From Aplysia californica (taxonomy: Eukaryota > Mollusca > Gastropoda > Aplysiida > Aplysiidae), in the NCBI RefSeq assembly GCF_000002075.1, contig NW_004797271.1, positions 625,801 to 689,800 on the forward strand: a stretch of 64,000 bases of DNA, read 5' to 3'. The stretch's first letter is position 1, and the number at the start of each line of letters is the position of its first letter. The notes beneath the pieces were generated by a model that was not told the origin of the DNA, ran no database searches, and saw only the letters and a list, made by a program, of their open reading frames with translations. Both the position numbers and the translations under genes were made by a program. This document shows positions 31,701 to 43,458 of the stretch, in pieces.

Positions 31701-34700
31701 GTATGGATACATTATGATGAGAATGGTCTCCTAGAAATCTAGAATCTAGATCTAGATCTAGATCTAGATCTAGTAACTAGATTCTAGTATTAGACTTAGA
31801 TTCTAGATATAAATCTAGATCTAATCTAGATTCTAGATCTAGTTGTACAATAGTCGAATCTGCGGCGATCTTATACTTTAGCCTTAGCAGTGATCTTATA
31901 CTTTAGCACGTTAAATTCTTCAATTGATTTTATTTTATTCCCTTTTCCGTAACGAGCGACCACTTTAAAACATGATCTATCTAATCAAGATTATACTCAC
32001 TGGCTTCCAAAATCACAATGAGTGACAATGGAAGACCGAAAACCACTGTTATACCATCTGTTCATGACAAAATTACGGTAGTTTGCGCATTTTTAGGCCC
32101 AGTTCAAAGTTTTGAAGGTCTGAGTCGGGGATTAGTAGACTTTGGGAATTTAACCTGCTAATTAAAGTATAACGAAGTCTAGCCGTACTTAGATCTAGGT
32201 TTGGCCCTATCGACTCAAGCCTGTTAAGTACACAGTAGGGCTGGATTCTGCTCGGTTAATCGAAGGCTTGCAAATCAGCGGACGTCTTGCGCTAGAGGCT
32301 TGCGAGCAGGCTTGTGGTTTGATTTGCCTCCCGCTTGCTACCAGAGGGAACTTCCGGTGAGTTGTGACTCGTGGACAGTCCTACTGTACTGTGTCGTGAC
32401 GTCGCGAACTCTCGTGGCAGTGGGCTCAGTACATATTACAGAAGATTTTCTGGTTATTTGCGTTGAGAGGCTTACACCAAAAGGGCAAGATCGGTTGGGG
32501 TTTTTTTCATAGTTCGGTTGCAAAAAAAAAAAGCTCTATTCAATGCACTTAAAAATTAATATTGGATCGGCTATTCTTATGATGTTAAGGCCTGTTTATT
32601 TTTAATGTGCACGAGCCAAGCGCTTCATCGTCGCACGCAAAAGACTTCAGTTCGATTCCCGTATGGGGAGAAATTTTTACTGAGAACCTCCGTCTTTCTG
32701 CTGGGGCGTTGTTCCCTCTCAGCCCAGGTTGGCCCTGACATTGGGTTGAAGTAGGCCTAGCCCGTCTCCTAAATGTTCTGTATTATGTCACTGTGAGTGT
32801 AACACATCTACAAAATAGGTTACATACATACGATACAAAAGCCAATCACAACGACCCCTGGAGTTTTCCATTTTAGGGTAATCTAAGTCAACTTATTCTT
32901 ATTACCAGAAACCTAGGTCTCTGTTACTGCAATACCACGCTCCCTCTCACTTATCCATTCGCTTAGCTGATCAACGGCGGGAAGTTAAAAATAACTTCAG
33001 CTCTCTACGCCTTGCACCAAAACAAGCCCAGCCTCTCCCTTCCTCCACGGTTCAAAGTTCACACAACGAACAGTACTGTCTTGCTGTTTGAACACATCGG
33101 ACTGTCTTGTCGCCATCAAGACGGTCCTACCACATCGAGCCCGTGCCGCTCGCTCGGTGTATCGAGACAGTACAAGTCAGCAGGTCAGGTTTGGAGCGTG
33201 TCCTGGGGCAAATCTCTAGGCCTAGCGCAAATCAGTACTGTGTGAATTGTGGGACCTGTGGCTGCGGACGGGACTTGAGGCTTACGCAGGCCTTCGAAAT
33301 CGAGTAAACTACAGCGCCACTCTGTGGGCGAGATCTCTCACTTTCCCCCTCTCTCTTTTTCTGACGTAAGTGGCTTCGCGGATCGCAAGCAGGGTGGAGA
33401 TGATGAGGGGGCCTGACACGAGTGGCTTCGCGGATTGCTGGTTACTGTGGACTTGAAGTTTAGACTAGACCAAGGAGGTTACAGTTTGCGCTAGACTCAA
33501 CTTATCATGCTGGTGATTTGATTTGATGATTTGACCTAGTGATTTTAGGCTTGTGACTTGAACTAGGGGCTTGTGAGCATGAGTGGGTTTGCTACCGGGG
33601 TACAGCCCTAGTACACAGGTCTCATTAGATCTAGATCTAGTAATTATTCAGGTTCAAATACATGCAAGTCAGTAAGGCACCTTTTGGTTTTGTCTGAAAT
33701 ACAAATACTTTAGGCATTGCAAACTAAAAATTTCATTTACAATTCAGCCATCAATATTAAGTATGGCTAGACTGCCAGTCTAGCCGTACTTTAAATCTTA
33801 GGCCCTATTAACATTAGAAAACAGGAGGTTTAAAATACATGCACTGTCATTAAGGCACCTGGTTTCGTCTCAAATACAAATACTTTAGGTACTGCACACT
33901 AAAAATGTATATTTACAATTCAGTAGGCCTATTTTTTGTAAATGGTGAGTCTAGCCATCATATTAAGAATAAGTACGGCTAGACTGCGAGTCTAGCCGTA
34001 CTTAAGTATGGCTAGACTGCCAGTCTAGCCGTCATTAAGTACGGCTAGCCTCTTCCAAAGTATAAGATCACCGAACCTGCCTTAACGGAAACCTGTCTTA
34101 ACAGAATCTCCCCGCTCCCCCCTATATTCCTCTTTGTAGTAAAGATCTACCTGCATAAAACAGAAACCTTTCCAAAGCGGAAACGGAAAGAAAAATCGGG
34201 AGGACTTCCGTAACGAGCGACCACTATGAGACAGAGCAGAATTGAGGGCTTGGGGTAGGGGTAAGGGCAGGGTTAGGGTTAGGTCTAGGCCTCTTCTTTA
34301 TTGTGTTTGATAGGGTGGTCGCTCGTTACGGAAGTCCTCCCGAAAAATCTGCTCCCTTACGAGGGTTTCACCTGTCTCTAAGACAGAAAATGCTTTTCCC
34401 GCTCAGCCCTGATTTGAAACAAAACTCGCAAGTTTGGTTCTGCCGACTCTAAACTTAACACTATGGCCATGCCGCTGGGCGAGGAAGGGGAGTAGGGGTG
34501 CAATTTTGGGGTAGATGTTACGGTTACCCCATCATGTGAGCCCTGAGCGATACAGATGGTCAGTGTTGTGTGGGTGTGAAATCTCACGACTTCACGTGAG
34601 AGTGCTCGAGTAGTAGCGAGCCACTATGGAAACTTTCCTGGGTCCAGAAGCCAGAGGTGTGAAATTAGATTGACCAATGCCTGCCGCCCTGATCGTACGG

Positions 34701-37700
34701 CCAGCCGAGAAAAGAGTTCCTCAAATCGTTGTTTACAATTATGGCAGTGAAGGGTGGCATTGGTGGGTGGGGCTAAGGGTAGAAGCAAAGGAGATTTTCA
34801 AACGTTTCTGTTTTTAATAGGTCAAACAGTGGTCCTATGAAAGGCAAGCACTGGTGGTAATTGGATTAAAGTAAGACTGACGCATGATGTCATTATCAGA
34901 CAGGATAGCGATTGAGAGGTGTGAAGTTTTGACCACTGCTTGCGATCGGACAAGCCATCCTTGATCCAACCGGCTGGGCCTTTGACCCCCACCCTCCGTC
35001 TCCCCCTTAATTCCGGAAAAGATGGAAAATGTCTAAGACTGAATTTTTTTTGGGCTCCCTTGCAATTCCATCTAATACAGGTTGGACTGTATTTTTGACT
35101 TACAGTAGTACGGATCTAGATCTTTTACCTGTCTCCGGATGGCAGATCATGCGAATTACGTCGAAATACAGATATTCATTTCACCAGAGACTATACTATA
35201 GACTAGATTTCTAGGCAGAATTTACTGTATTACTAATAACACAACTAAATCTATACTTGTCGACTCCAAGTCAGTGCAGCTTGTTCCTTTCGACATTCGT
35301 ATATGTCCATCTGTCCATGGTATGCGGACAAATTATATTGCTTAGGTTTTTACTTGTGGGTCTAAAAGTATGAAAAAAGTTGAATGACCAACAGAATTTA
35401 AAATCCCATTTCTGAAGGCTTCTGACCTGAAAAATAAAGTTCCGACATGTTTTCTTTGATATTATAAGCCTAAAAAGTGGGGGGGGGTATAATATTGTAT
35501 GTTGTTTAAAGGCGATTTATAGCGTAGGGTGTACCTTTTAAATGTTAAAAAGATGCTATAAAAATATAATCAACACCACACTTTAACACAGGCCCATGAA
35601 ACATAGTCCAACAGATGGGCGAGTACTTCTCAAGACACATGTGTGGCATGTTGCTGAGCTGATGTGGTGACGCCTAGATTGTCTTTTGGGTGTTGTCTCA
35701 AAATTATCAAAATAAACAGTATGTGGAGTAGGTTAGGCTACTTCACTGTAAATCATTTTAAAATGTAGTGATCCTGTGTGTATGAACCCAAAGGACATTT
35801 ATTACTGTGGAATCGTGTTATAATGAGAGGGAGGGGACTGGTGCGAAATACTCGTTATAGTAGGATTCACATTATAAGGGATCCAGGGGAAATAATAAAG
35901 TAGGCCTAATCTTTGAGTTTGGTGTTCTGTTTATTTCTTTATCTCACCTGACCTCTCCGTCCCCTGCATCGGAGAAGTGAGAGTGAAAGGTAGGGTAGGC
36001 CTGGGTAATCTAGACTAGGCTGGCGTATCACGCGATGCGTTCTGCTTGTCTGCACATGCTGCTCCCTCCTCACTCATTCGCCCCGGCCTTCATTGTTGGC
36101 ACATGTGGGTTCTCCCATTCTTTGTTTCCCTAGATCACCAAGTCTCTCTACTGGCGAGGTTTTACATACATTGGCCTGCGCTGTGCACGGCAGCAGCAAC
36201 AGTATTCCGCTATAACCGGCTCGCGTGTTTGATTGCGCATAGCAGTATTTTATTTACAAAGATAAAGAAAGAAAAAAAGTTTTAGTTTTAGAATAGTGTC
36301 TTTACAACAGACTTTTCGTAATTTCAGGACTCGTTTAAAGTGCACTCTTCTGTATAGGAACCAAATAAAGAAACTTTTTAATCACTAGATCAAGATGTTA
36401 AAGAAATATTCTTATATGGTCGCTGGCAAACAGGAGTGCCATGCAGTTTCAGGGCTTTGGAAAATTAATATTATATGAGTTAGAATTTTGTTAATGCGGA
36501 GAGACAAAAGTGAGCAACAAACAATAATTGTAATTTTTAATTGACTATGATGTGCTGCGCTCTACGAGAATTAGGAATGTGTCGCCAGACTTAATATTTT
36601 AGGTAAAAGCCAAAACATGAGACTTACTCTCATCCTTGGTTGAGTTTGAGTTGTGATTCCAAAGATCTTATGTCTGTTTTCGTATTTTAAGTCATTTACT
36701 GGAATGAGGTCTACAAATTATAAAACAGATTATTTTAATTCATTTTAACCTTTGTTTTGTTTTGTCTTTTCTAGCAAAATGTGCTTTTTCATTGCAAATC
36801 AGACACAATTGTAAGTGCTGTTTGTTCAGACTACATTTTGGTCAGAAAGACTAAAAATGTACTCTGACTGTGACCCCTCCTCCTCCCCCTTCCCCCTCCC
36901 TCCTTCATAAGTGGCAGAAGCTACCGTTTTGGCCCATTTGAATTAAATTCTCCAGGATCAAACATTTATAATTTCTTGAACACTTTTCGATATAATGTTT
37001 GATACATTTGATGAAAACGGCTAATAAGAAGGCTAACGTAAAGTATTATATAACAAATTGTGGCATAAGATCTTTTGTTTGCACATAGATTGCGATATAA
37101 GCCCATATTGATTTGCGAATAAGCCCATATTGATTTGCGAATAAGCCCATACAGACTTTCAGGTAAAACTTGATGAAACAAAGCAAAGTCAATTTGATGC
37201 GGAGTGCACTAGCATCACCATTAATCAACCCTGTCTGATCTGATTATGCAGATAAAATCCATTTGACGCTGGAAACGCAAACAAACACACTCTCATTGAG
37301 GTGTTGTAGGTTCTATAAAACTCTGTGTAGATGCTTCAAGTTTCTCAATTACCAGCTCTAATTTTACGTAAGTACAGACATTTGGATTTGATACAAATAG
37401 ATCTCTAAGAACAAGATTCCTTCACTTTTCCCTTTCCCCAGCGGAGGAGCTGAACTGCTGTGTGGGAACGTGAAGAAACATAACGTGGAACTACCAGAAC
37501 AAAAAGACAAATGTAAGTTTATAATGTCTCATCTCACTATACTGCAGGTGTTGTAACAGTCTGTCAATTTGGAGATGTTGTGATAGAACGAGTGATTTTA
37601 CATAACATCTGTAATCCGGGGCACTATTTTTTTCTATTCTGTTTTTTTGTAGATTTAATGAGTGGGAACAGTTGTAGTGATAGAAGGAGGGAAATGAAGA

Positions 37701-37956
37701 AAAAAAAGGGGGCGGGGGGCTATATCATTTTTTTCCATCCTTTAAAACCTCTTGATGTTTTATTTTAAAGTTGTAAGCTTGTCTTCGTCCCTTTTTCTCT
37801 CTTTGATTGAGGGTCCTCACAACTTTAGTACATAGCTTTACTTTTTCAGACACTGGTGTGCATACAAGCTCACACAAACATTCACTCACACACAAGCACA
37901 CAGACATATATATACATACACATTTATGCAGACACATAATCATGCACACACACATA

Positions 37957-38017
<61 letters not shown>

Positions 38018-41000
38018 ACTTACAATATACTCACACACTTACAACTCACACACACACACCTACATATTTCCAATTGATGGCGTTCTTGCTGCTCACTAGT
38101 TCCATGATTCTATTTTTAGGGCAAGTTCGAACCCTTTTGCCATGGATAAGAGACAACCTTGTGCAAGAGCGGCCGGAACTTTTCATGCAAGGAGACACAG
38201 TGTAAGTAATGAATGGTGTAAGCTTTAGTCATCTATTTCTAGTAACCAACGTGACTTGTCAGTGTAAAGTTTTGGTCCACAAGTAAACAACAGTGTAAAA
38301 TTTTGGTCTTCTTCTAGTATTTACTTTATCCGTCCTCTTGCACCTCTAGGGAGTCGAGGGGAGAAAGAGCTTCCTGTCTCTTGCAAGTTTGATGCCCTGG
38401 CTGGGTGTTATCAGGGTATCCTTCACATCCTGGATCCAGGTCTTTCTTGGTCTTTCTCTTGCCTTATACCCTGATACTTTCTTGTAGTAGGCTTTACTTG
38501 CAAGCTGGTTAGGTGTCATACGTGTGAGATGTCCAAACCACCTGATTCTCTGCCTTCGAATGTAGTGGAGGACAGGTGTTGTTCCCACCATTTCTCTGAT
38601 CTTGTTGTTTCTGACCATGTCCTGTCTGGTTTTGTTGACTGGTTCCTCAGACATCTCATCTCGCAGATGGTTATCTTACGTTCCAGATTTTTGGTCAGGG
38701 TCCATGTCTGGCACTGGTAGGTCAAGGTGGGGATGAAGATAGAGTTAATGAGCTTGGCTTTGGTCTCAATGGGGATGTTAAGATGTTTGAGGAGTGGGGC
38801 AAGTAGGTAGCTGTCACTGTTAGCCTTTTGTACTCTCGTTTCGATTACTCTGTTGAGACGTGCGTCTTCAGAAAAGATGCTTCCAAGATACTTGAACTCG
38901 CTGACTTGTTTCAGCGGATTTCCGTCGATGGTGATGTTATGGTTGCCAGGTGTTCTGCTGATTTTCATCATCTCCGTTTTGCTTTTACTGATCTTCATGT
39001 TGAGCTTTTCACTTTGTGTATTCAGCCTGTCTTTGTGCTCTTGAAGTTGCTCTTCTTTCTCATATGCCAGGCTTGATCATCTGCAAACAGCATCTCATTT
39101 AGGTCTATTGGGTTGGGGTTTGCTTCTTTTATAATTTTGTCCATGTATATATATTATATGAATAGTAGCGGTGATAACACACACCCTTATCTCACTCCAG
39201 ATGACATGTCGAACCAGTCAGTGAGTCCGTTTTGGGTGCGGACTGTGCTCATACTGTTGGTATAGATGGGTCTGATGCATGAACAATTAAATACTTCGGT
39301 CTTGTAGCAACATACGGTAAAAGACTTTGGTCTTCTCACCACAAACATTCTACTTTTTTGTGTCTGTCAAGTTCTTGTCTTCCTGTATCCACAGCCGTCC
39401 TGGAATTCTTGTCTTGATCAACGAAGCAGACTGGGAGCTTATGGTGAGTGGTTCTGGTCATCTATTTGTGAAAGCTGAACAGCAAAGATAATTTGGGTCG
39501 ATGGTCAACCTTGGTTATTGAATTTTTGGGGGCATTTTCTGATGGTGCAAGTCCATCCATTTACACGGAAATTATCTTGTTGTGTAGATCCGTCCCTCAT
39601 AAAGATATTATTTAATCTAATCTAATGTAACTCCATCTAACGCAAGAAAATTATTTAGTCCTGTAAATCTATCCATTGCAAAGAAATTCTTAATTATCTA
39701 ATCATGTATATCCATCCATTGCAAGAAAACATTCTAACCTTGTAAGTTCATTATTCCCAAGGAAATTTTCATGAGAGACTTACAAAAACACCACAAAAAA
39801 ACAAGCTTCTCTTTACTCGCATGCATCTTGAAAATAAGACCACACAACAAAACTACCTTTTCTTTGGGCTTAAGCTTTTAGAACTTCTTGAGCTCTATGA
39901 GAAAACTTTTTCTGAGGGGAAAAGAGAAGAAAACTAATTAAGAAAAATTCCTGACATGCAGTAGAACACAGATAGGTCGAAGTCAGAAGAATAGAAATCA
40001 TGCATTCGTCGAACTGTGCCTGCGGTCCTGTTTTTTGGGTGTTTTTCTTCATCTTTGTAAGAGATCCCTCAAACTATGGATCCCTCAAACTACCCAGGCT
40101 GGGTCCAAATTCGAACTATCCGTGTTATGCTGTATGTTGAGTGAATTACTCCAACGATATTCAGTTTGTACCATACTGTTCTTGGACCATGTTCATGGTG
40201 CCTTTCAAAATTCATTGATATCTTTGATATATGAACTGTGGGTTTTTTTCGACATGCGGATAACTTGAGAACAACAAATGTACGCCATTGGCCGATATTT
40301 GTAGTAACAGCTATCTTGTTTGATGTCATTGAGGGATTCCCGCTTTGTTGTCGTTCATGGTGGCAACACGACCACAAAGCACTATTGCAGTATTTTTTTA
40401 AAGCCTGTAGCTTACAGTGGCGTGGTGGTTGAGTGGTTAGTGCGCTTGTCTCCAAAGCAGAAAGTCCAGGTTCGAGCCTTGGTTCGGCCTCAGTTTTTTT
40501 TTTAAAATGTTTTTTAAATCCATCAAAGTCACAACATCACATGCTTTTTCAGTTATCTTATATATTTTTTGAGAAAATTTTTTTAAAAATTAGTCATTTA
40601 CTTCTCCAACTCGAAGTCAGGTACCCATTACAGGTGGGGTGGGGGGGGGGGGGATCCGTGGCCGCACCACCCCACTATGGGCCACAGGCTTTTAAAATAC
40701 TGCAATAGTGCATTGCGATCGTGTTGCCACCGTGAACGACAACAAAGTGGGAATCCCTCAATGACGTCAAACAAGATGGCTGTTACTATAAATATCGGCC
40801 AATGGCGTACATCTGTCGTTCTCAAGTTATCCGCATGTGTTTTTTGGTCCTGCTTTCTACAATGTTTGTGCAGGAATTTAGAGGACCCTACTAATCTAGC
40901 ATTTCCCCCCTCAAAGTGATTATTAATTATGAATTGGTGTGCTTGTCTTTTGATTTGATAAACCAGTATTTAATATTTATCAGTAAAAACATTGTCTAGT

Positions 41001-41206
41001 TGTATATCGAACGAGCAGTTAATTTGACTACTACTGTTGGTACTTTTACCACTTAGCGGTTTGTGAACCACATGGTTAATCATTTTATTGTTTGTCATTT
41101 CATCCAGTTATGCAATGCCAACCTGTTTCCTCCCCAGGGAGAGCTGGACTATGAGCTGGAGGAGAATGACAGAATTGTGTTCATCTCAACATTACATGGG
41201 GGGTAA
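31672..41206 (+). CDS. URM1: URM1, ubiquitin-related modifier 1 (complete, 5 coding exons)
   Basis: Join 31672-31700, 37442-37512, 38120-38201, 39395-39443 and 41138-41206; phases 2, 1, 2 and 0 all match and give 99 aa (human 101). The fold's conserved segments are visible: [41 protein letters not shown] and the terminal FISTLHGG followed directly by TAA. In eukaryotes the C-terminal glycine is thiocarboxylated by the E1-like MOCS3/Uba4. The thiocarboxylate supplies sulfur to CTU1/CTU2 for wobble-uridine thiolation in tRNA, and URM1 also conjugates to proteins under oxidative stress. All needed ends are intact, so it should be functional. Introns 1 (5.7 kb) and 3 (1.2 kb) hold mobile elements, including a broken LINE. 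Confidence 0.95.
31740..31840. repeat. (TAGATC)n tract 40 bp after URM1 exon 1
   Basis: GATCTAGATCTAGATCTAG and degenerate continuations. It is close to the divergent promoter and could vary in length between individuals. Confidence 0.9.
31945..31970. repeat. Half of the TTACGGAAG hairpin element
   Basis: TTCCGTAACGAGCGACCACT is identical to the arm of the hairpin at 34197-34346. The other part of that arm, GGGAGGACTTCC, occurs at 31619-31630. Confidence 0.5.
32236..33610. mobile_element. Non-autonomous hAT-type element
   Basis: Perfect 8-bp target duplication GTACACAG (32228-32235 and 33611-33618) and inverted ends TAGGGCTGGA / TAGGGCTGTA. TA(G)GG ends with 8-bp duplications are usual for hAT. 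There is no transposase. A tRNA-like SINE (about 32590-32830) lies inside. It is in URM1 intron 1. Confidence 0.82.
32590..32830 (+). mobile_element. tRNA-derived SINE, family D, nested in the hAT element
   Basis: B box CAGTTCGATTCCCGTATG followed by GGGGAGAAATTTTTACTG and CTCTCAGCCCAGGTTGG. It matches the family seen on the minus strand at 43217-43458 and 47045-47247. Confidence 0.65.
33640..34060. repeat. Palindromic TAGCCGTAC repeats with two tandem 170-bp units
   Basis: Two diverged units share AATACAAATACTTTAGG and CATTAAGGCACC-like phrases. They are separated and followed by several hairpins GGCTAGACTGCCAGTCTAGCC, split here as GGCTAGACTG and CAGTCTAGCC. Related single copies lie near 32175 and 59240. 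Confidence 0.75.
34197..34346. mobile_element. Short hairpin element (150 bp)
   Basis: Arms CGGGAGGACTTCCGTAAC and GTTACGGAAGTCCTCCCG, continuing through GAGCGACCAC / GTGGTCGCTC, are perfect inverses of about 28 bp. The centre contains AGGGTTAGGGTTAGG. Probably a MITE. Confidence 0.75.
34347..37441. other. URM1 intron 1, second half
   Basis: Holds pogo-like end phrases (GGAATCGTGTTATAATGAG near 35810) and a 20-bp direct repeat TAAGCCCATATTGATTTGCG (37099-37138). No gene is seen. Confidence 0.4.
37442..37512 (+). CDS. URM1: URM1 exon 2
   Basis: The acceptor is CTTTCCCCAG|CGGAGG and the donor GACAAAT|GTAAGT. It encodes [18 protein letters not shown] and ends in phase 1, completing a Trp codon with exon 3. 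Confidence 0.93.
37958..38012. repeat. (CA)n microsatellite
   Basis: CA run of about 50 bp in URM1 intron 2, roughly 110 bp before exon 3. Confidence 0.95.
38120..38201 (+). CDS. URM1: URM1 exon 3
   Basis: The acceptor is CTATTTTTAG|GGCAAG and the donor GACACAGT|GTAAGT. It encodes [14 protein letters not shown] and [11 protein letters not shown], a hallmark of the family. A (CA)n tract precedes it by about 100 bp. Confidence 0.95.
38340..39330 (-). mobile_element. LINE (non-LTR retrotransposon) reverse-transcriptase fragment, broken
   Basis: Minus strand: RT motifs GCVLSPLLF and LFADDQ near 39050-39200, then [42 protein letters not shown], then after a frame change [13 protein letters not shown] and [14 protein letters not shown]. 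This is the palm to C-terminal part of a LINE ORF2 of the jockey/CR1/RTE-like group; the endonuclease is absent. An in-frame stop before GCVLSP and the later frame change show it is dead. It lies in URM1 intron 3, antisense to the gene. Confidence 0.88.
39395..39443 (+). CDS. URM1: URM1 exon 4 (49 nt)
   Basis: The acceptor is CCTGTATCCACAG|CCG and the donor GAGCTTATG|GTGAGT. It encodes [16 protein letters not shown]. Confidence 0.93.
40247..40845. mobile_element. Foldback element with 185-bp inverted arms
   Basis: Arms 40247-40432 and 40657-40845 are imperfect inverses (CATGCGGATAACTTGAGAAC / GTTCTCAAGTTATCCGCATG; CATTGGCCGATATTTGTAG / CTATAAATATCGGCCAATG). The 225-bp centre starts with a tRNA-like sequence. 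It lies in URM1 intron 4. Confidence 0.85.
40421..40497 (+). mobile_element. tRNA-like sequence / SINE in the foldback loop
   Basis: GTGGTTGAGTGGTTAGTGC (A box) and CAGGTTCGAGCCTTGG (B box), followed by a T run. It overlaps the end of the left arm. Stem pairing is too poor to call a tRNA gene. Confidence 0.55.
41138..41206 (+). CDS. URM1: URM1 exon 5 (Gly-Gly terminus)
   Basis: The acceptor is TTCCTCCCCAG|GGAGAG. It encodes [18 protein letters not shown] and LHGG, then TAA. The free C-terminal Gly-Gly is required for activation. Confidence 0.95.
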   Translation, partial: GELDYELEENDRIVFISTLHGG

Positions 41207-41394
41207 CCTATCACAGTACTAACTTGACTTTAACTTTTTGTCCTTACACTAAATATTTGTTGAGTTGGACTTTATTTCTGGCTTAGAAGACCATAATTTT
41301 GACTCAACAGTAGACAATGGCAAGTTCAATCAGATTTTTTTTTAATTCATTATAATATATTTGTATAGGTTTAGCGTCCTTTTTTTAAATATAG

Positions 41395-41565
41395 AAAGCG
41401 TTTTACGGTACTTGCAACACAATTATTAGGTCATACGAGCGCCAAAGATTAGAGGCGTTGTTACAAAAGAGAAGAAGGAGAGATAAAGATGATAGGTCTA
41501 GATGTTTGGTAGAAAGGAAGAAGGGGCAAACCACGCTGGAGCACCGGCCAACCACCCATTAAGTT
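41395..41565 (-). mobile_element. SINE family A, minus strand
   Basis: AAGCGTTTTACGGTACTTGC, GGTCATACGAGCGCC and CTGGAGCACCGGCCAACC are inverse forms of the family A tail and body. It is in the URM1 3' flank. Confidence 0.7.
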
Positions 41566-41914
41566 CCTTTTAACAACTGTAAAGTTAGTTTTTGAAAAAA
41601 TTAAAATCATTTGAGATAGACAGAAATATAAAGGAAATTTTTTGTACACAAAGGCAACTTTACTTTCTGAATTTCATGTTATGGTGGTAATATCTCTTAA
41701 CAACAGCAATAACTCTTGGTATATTATAGTTATAGTTATAGGGAAAGCAGGAAAAGATATATGTTCACTCCTTTCTTTCACTGAGTTTTACAACATCAAT
41801 ATACAATATAACACGGATAGCTTTAATTCGTCGGGACTGACCTCAGTAGTTCGAGGGATATCTTACAAAAATAAAGAAGAGAGAGAAAAAACGGGACCGC
41901 AGGCATAGTTTTTT

Positions 41915-42047
41915 TTTTAGTAAGAGTTTTACGGCATTTGCAACACAAAAAGGTCATATAAGTGCCGAAGATTAGAGCTGTTACAAGAGAGTAACAAACA
42001 CACAAAAAAAGGGAGAGATCAGGACGATAGATGTTTGATAGGAATGC
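41915..42047 (-). mobile_element. SINE family A, minus strand, truncated
   Basis: GAGTTTTACGGCATTTGCAA and AGTGCCGAAGATTAGAG match the family A tail. Confidence 0.7.
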
Positions 42048-42555
42048 ATGATTTCGAGTATTCTGTGTTCGATTTATCCGTGTTATACTGTTTAATAGTT
42101 CATTCCTTTCTTTCACTGAGTTTTACAACATCGAAATATTGTGAAAGTAGAAAAGACAATCATTACTGACACCGAACAGCCAGTAAATTTGAATTATCAG
42201 ACATGATGTTAAAAGTAAACACTCTTTTCTTAAAAATACGAGAACTAATGACAAACAGGCATGTATAAAAAGGGGGAATTGCAAACTATCATCAATACGA
42301 GCTATTCAGTCATTGTCAGGTGAGGGAGAATAACATTATTTTAAGTCATGTCCATCCAACGACTATTCTATTCGTATGTGTGCGTCTGTGACAGTTTTTG
42401 TATGTAAATCTGTGTGTATGAGTGAGGGGGGGGGGGGGGAGAGGGAGAGAGAGAGAGAAAATGTGTGTATGTGTGTGTTGACGAGTGTGTGTGTATGTGC
42501 ATAGATGCATTTTCATTTACCACCATCCTGCAGCAAATTCATCTTTGTGGAGATC

Positions 42556-42561
42556 AATAAA
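42556..42561 (+). terminator. Candidate polyadenylation signal (URM1)
   Basis: AATAAA about 1.35 kb after the URM1 stop. Two SINE fragments lie in between, so an earlier weaker signal is possible. Confidence 0.25.
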
Positions 42562-43216
42562 ATCTTATGAAATAATATGCCATCGTATCTTATCTTATTT
42601 GACAGTTTGGACCTACTAGTGCCACTACTAATTTCACATCCATCACTGACAGAACTGAGCCATGTAAGTGGAGAGCCTTGAAAACTCCTTTTACACTTTG
42701 CCGCCACAAGGCTCATTCATATAGTAAAAACTCTTGCCATCAAAGGCAAAGGCATTTTGGGGAAAATTAGAAGAAACTGGGTGGTAAACATAGCCGTTAA
42801 GCAAGATAAGGTGGCAAAGTGTTAACTAACCAAGTTCAAGAACGTCCTTTTGGGGATCTGAACCTTGGTCTTCTACATCACAGCCAAGCATGATGCCTAC
42901 TGAGATAATTTTGGGCCGTTATGAGAATCGGAGATGTGAGGCTGGAAGGACAAAGTTAAATTGTAGGAACCCTGTGAGGCTGATACCTTGAGTGAGAAGC
43001 TTTCACTTTTTTCAGTTTACCTCCACTTTGCTACAATTCAATTTCGAGTCGAATAACAATAACGTCTTTAGCCCATGTGGCAAGTCTACTTGAGATTTAG
43101 AGTCAAGATTTATGAGACAAACTGCTTCCTTCCACCCAGCTTGTCAGTGTCAACCTGTGTAGTGTAGGCAATAGCATCCCAGTAGACGGACAGAGACAGA
43201 TCCACTTCTTCTTCTT
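42562..43216. other. URM1-PRPF38B convergent interval, nothing recognised
   Basis: A weak tRNA-like phrase (GGATCTGAACCTTGGTCTTC near 42855) suggests old SINE remains. No gene is seen. Confidence 0.35.
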
Positions 43217-43458
43217 CTTCTGTTTGTTTGTTTTTATGAAGGCGTTTTAAACGCCCCCATCAACACAAGTTAAATCATCTAGGAAGCAGGCTTCGGCCTA
43301 CCTATCGGGACCAATCCACACTGAGAGGGGGGGGGAATACAGCATCCCAGCAGAAAGATCGACGTGCTTTATAAAAATTCTCCTCTCTCGGGATTCGAAC
43401 TCAGGTCTCCTGAACGCAAAAGCAAAGTGCCTAACAACTACACCACAGATGCTGGTTA
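43217..43458 (-). mobile_element. tRNA-derived SINE, family D
   Basis: Minus strand: GTGTAGTTGTTAGGCACTTT (A box), GAGTTCGAATCCCGAGAG (B box), body CTTTCTGCTGGGATGCTG, tail AACTTGTGTTGATGGGGGC and GTTTAAAACGCC. Confidence 0.82.

Noticed and set aside
34260-34290. Telomere repeat
   Set aside because: Only about two units of TTAGGG inside a small hairpin element; not a telomeric tract.
40421-40497. tRNA gene
   Set aside because: A and B boxes present but acceptor and anticodon stems do not pair well; followed by SINE-like context.
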